Source: an uncultured Lachnospiraceae bacterium (GTDB taxonomy: Bacteria > Bacillota > Clostridia > Lachnospirales > Lachnospiraceae). Taken from it: a DNA stretch of 7,250 nucleotides. Location: NCBI GenBank assembly GCA_947174985.1, contig CAMWLB010000152.1:1-7250 (forward strand), in the 5' to 3' direction. Position 1 is the first letter of the stretch; every line of letters begins with the position of its first letter. The translations under genes and the position numbers were made by a program. A model generated the notes under the pieces. It made no database searches, was not told where the DNA came from, and saw only the letters and a program-made list of their open reading frames with translations. Shown here piece by piece: positions 6,615 to 7,250 of the stretch.

Positions 6615-7250
6615 ATGGATAGAGAGGAAGCAAAAAAGCGGTATAAAGAAGAGATATCAAAGTATCTGCAGGAGGGCATGGAATTATTACAGAAAAATTG
6701 GGAGAAAAGGGAAGATGAAGTAAAGCATACAATACTTGAAGTATTATTGCAATTATTTTCGAACAGTGGGGACAAAGAACAAATACAGTATGTTCAAATG
6801 TCATTGCTGCGTTCACAAATGGACGAGGATATTTATAAAATGCTTTTATCGTTACATAACGAAACTTACTTTATGGACCCCGATCCTCGTATGCAGGCAA
6901 TAGATATTAGCAACGTATTTGCTCCTTTAAAAGAAGTCAGGACAAGACTTTATCAGGCGATAGGTGAGTATCAGGGAAAAATAGAGAGTTTTGATGCGGA
7001 TCGGATGATCCGGGAAACAGCAATGGCATTTTATAAAAAGCAGGCGGACGGTTGCAGGATGCTATTTCGTGATCTGGGTCAATGGAGAGCAGAAAAAGGC
7101 ATTCTGCCGCTAAAGCGGCTGATAGTGAAATGGGGCGGATTTCAGGAAGAAAGCGAAACAGTATATCTGACAGATACAAGGGAAAAAAGTCAGACGCAGT
7201 TTCTTACATATAATGAGAAAAATTCTATTAATCAATGGGATATACGATAT
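6615..7250 (+). CDS. Uncharacterised helical protein downstream of VgrG, 3' end outside window
   Basis: An open frame of 212 codons from ATG 6615 to the right edge without a stop, so the gene is partial. It begins 10 bases after the spike gene stop and has its own ribosome binding site. I do not recognise the family. The first 85 residues are strongly helical and charged (start MDREEAKKRYKEEISKYLQE). Then comes a short loop rich in Asp/Pro (YFMDPDPRMQ, 85-94), another helical part to about residue 160 (for example FAPLKEVRTRLYQAIGEYQG, 102-121), and a more mixed segment with LIVKWGGFQEESETVYLTD (169-187). There is no signal peptide. GC is low (about 32% in one counted line). Position directly after VgrG, where adaptor, chaperone or effector genes often sit, makes such a role possible, but nothing in the sequence proves it. 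All long reverse-strand frames here are less plausible because they lack a ribosome binding site and cross the forward genes. Confidence 0.75.
   Translation, partial: MDREEAKKRYKEEISKYLQEGMELLQKNWEKREDEVKHTILEVLLQLFSNSGDKEQIQYVQMSLLRSQMDEDIYKMLLSLHNETYFMDPDPRMQAIDISNVFAPLKEVRTRLYQAIGEYQGKIESFDADRMIRETAMAFYKKQADGCRMLFRDLGQWRAEKGILPLKRLIVKWGGFQEESETVYLTDTREKSQTQFLTYNEKNSINQWDIRY

Noticed and set aside
6334..6816. A 160-codon reverse-strand frame crossing the end of the spike gene and gene 7
   Set aside because: Its hydrophobic, Ser/Pro/Phe-rich translation could suggest a membrane protein, but it is antisense to the needle repeats and to gene 7, both of which have ribosome binding sites and coherent protein features.

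Overview
This window looks like part of a long, single-strand accessory operon from a Clostridia-type Bacillota, most likely Lachnospiraceae. The evidence is strong AGGAGG-type ribosome binding sites before most genes, moderate to low GC, tightly packed genes, and a protein repertoire that I associate with contractile injection systems (phage-tail-like devices) of gut Clostridia. The taxonomic call is an inference, as no housekeeping or rRNA marker is present.

Layout, all on the + strand: (1) 1-1679, the 3' part of an Hsp70/actin-fold ATPase-like protein, open at the left edge; (2) 1690-3006, a 438-residue protein of unrecognised family; (3) 3003-3728, a 241-residue unrecognised protein overlapping gene 2 by 4 bases; (4) 3749-4525, a 258-residue protein with a tail-fibre/baseplate-like beta-rich N-terminal half; (5) 4550-5173, a 207-residue protein with a coiled-coil N-terminus; (6) 5174-6604, a VgrG/gp27-gp5-like spike protein, the one confident functional anchor; (7) 6615 to the right edge, an unrecognised helical protein that runs off the window. 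The largest gap between genes is 24 bases. I see no promoter, terminator, RNA gene, insertion sequence or CRISPR array.

The genes are probably co-transcribed and translationally coupled (4-base ATGA overlap between genes 2 and 3, abutting TAA-ATG between genes 5 and 6). The working model is a spike and baseplate module of a contractile injection system: gene 6 forms the central hub and needle, genes 2-5 are candidates for baseplate, fibre, adaptor or chaperone roles, and gene 1 is an ATPase that may assist assembly or disassembly. No sheath, tube, terminase or capsid gene is visible, so this could be part of a free-standing injection system or of a phage/tailocin cluster. The window alone cannot settle this.

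Base composition changes along the operon. Hand-counted 60-base lines in genes 1-3 are about 52-57% GC. Those in genes 5, 7 and the N-terminal half of gene 6 are about 27-37%, with a return to about 45-53% over the conserved OB-fold region of gene 6. This suggests a mosaic history at the spike/adaptor end.
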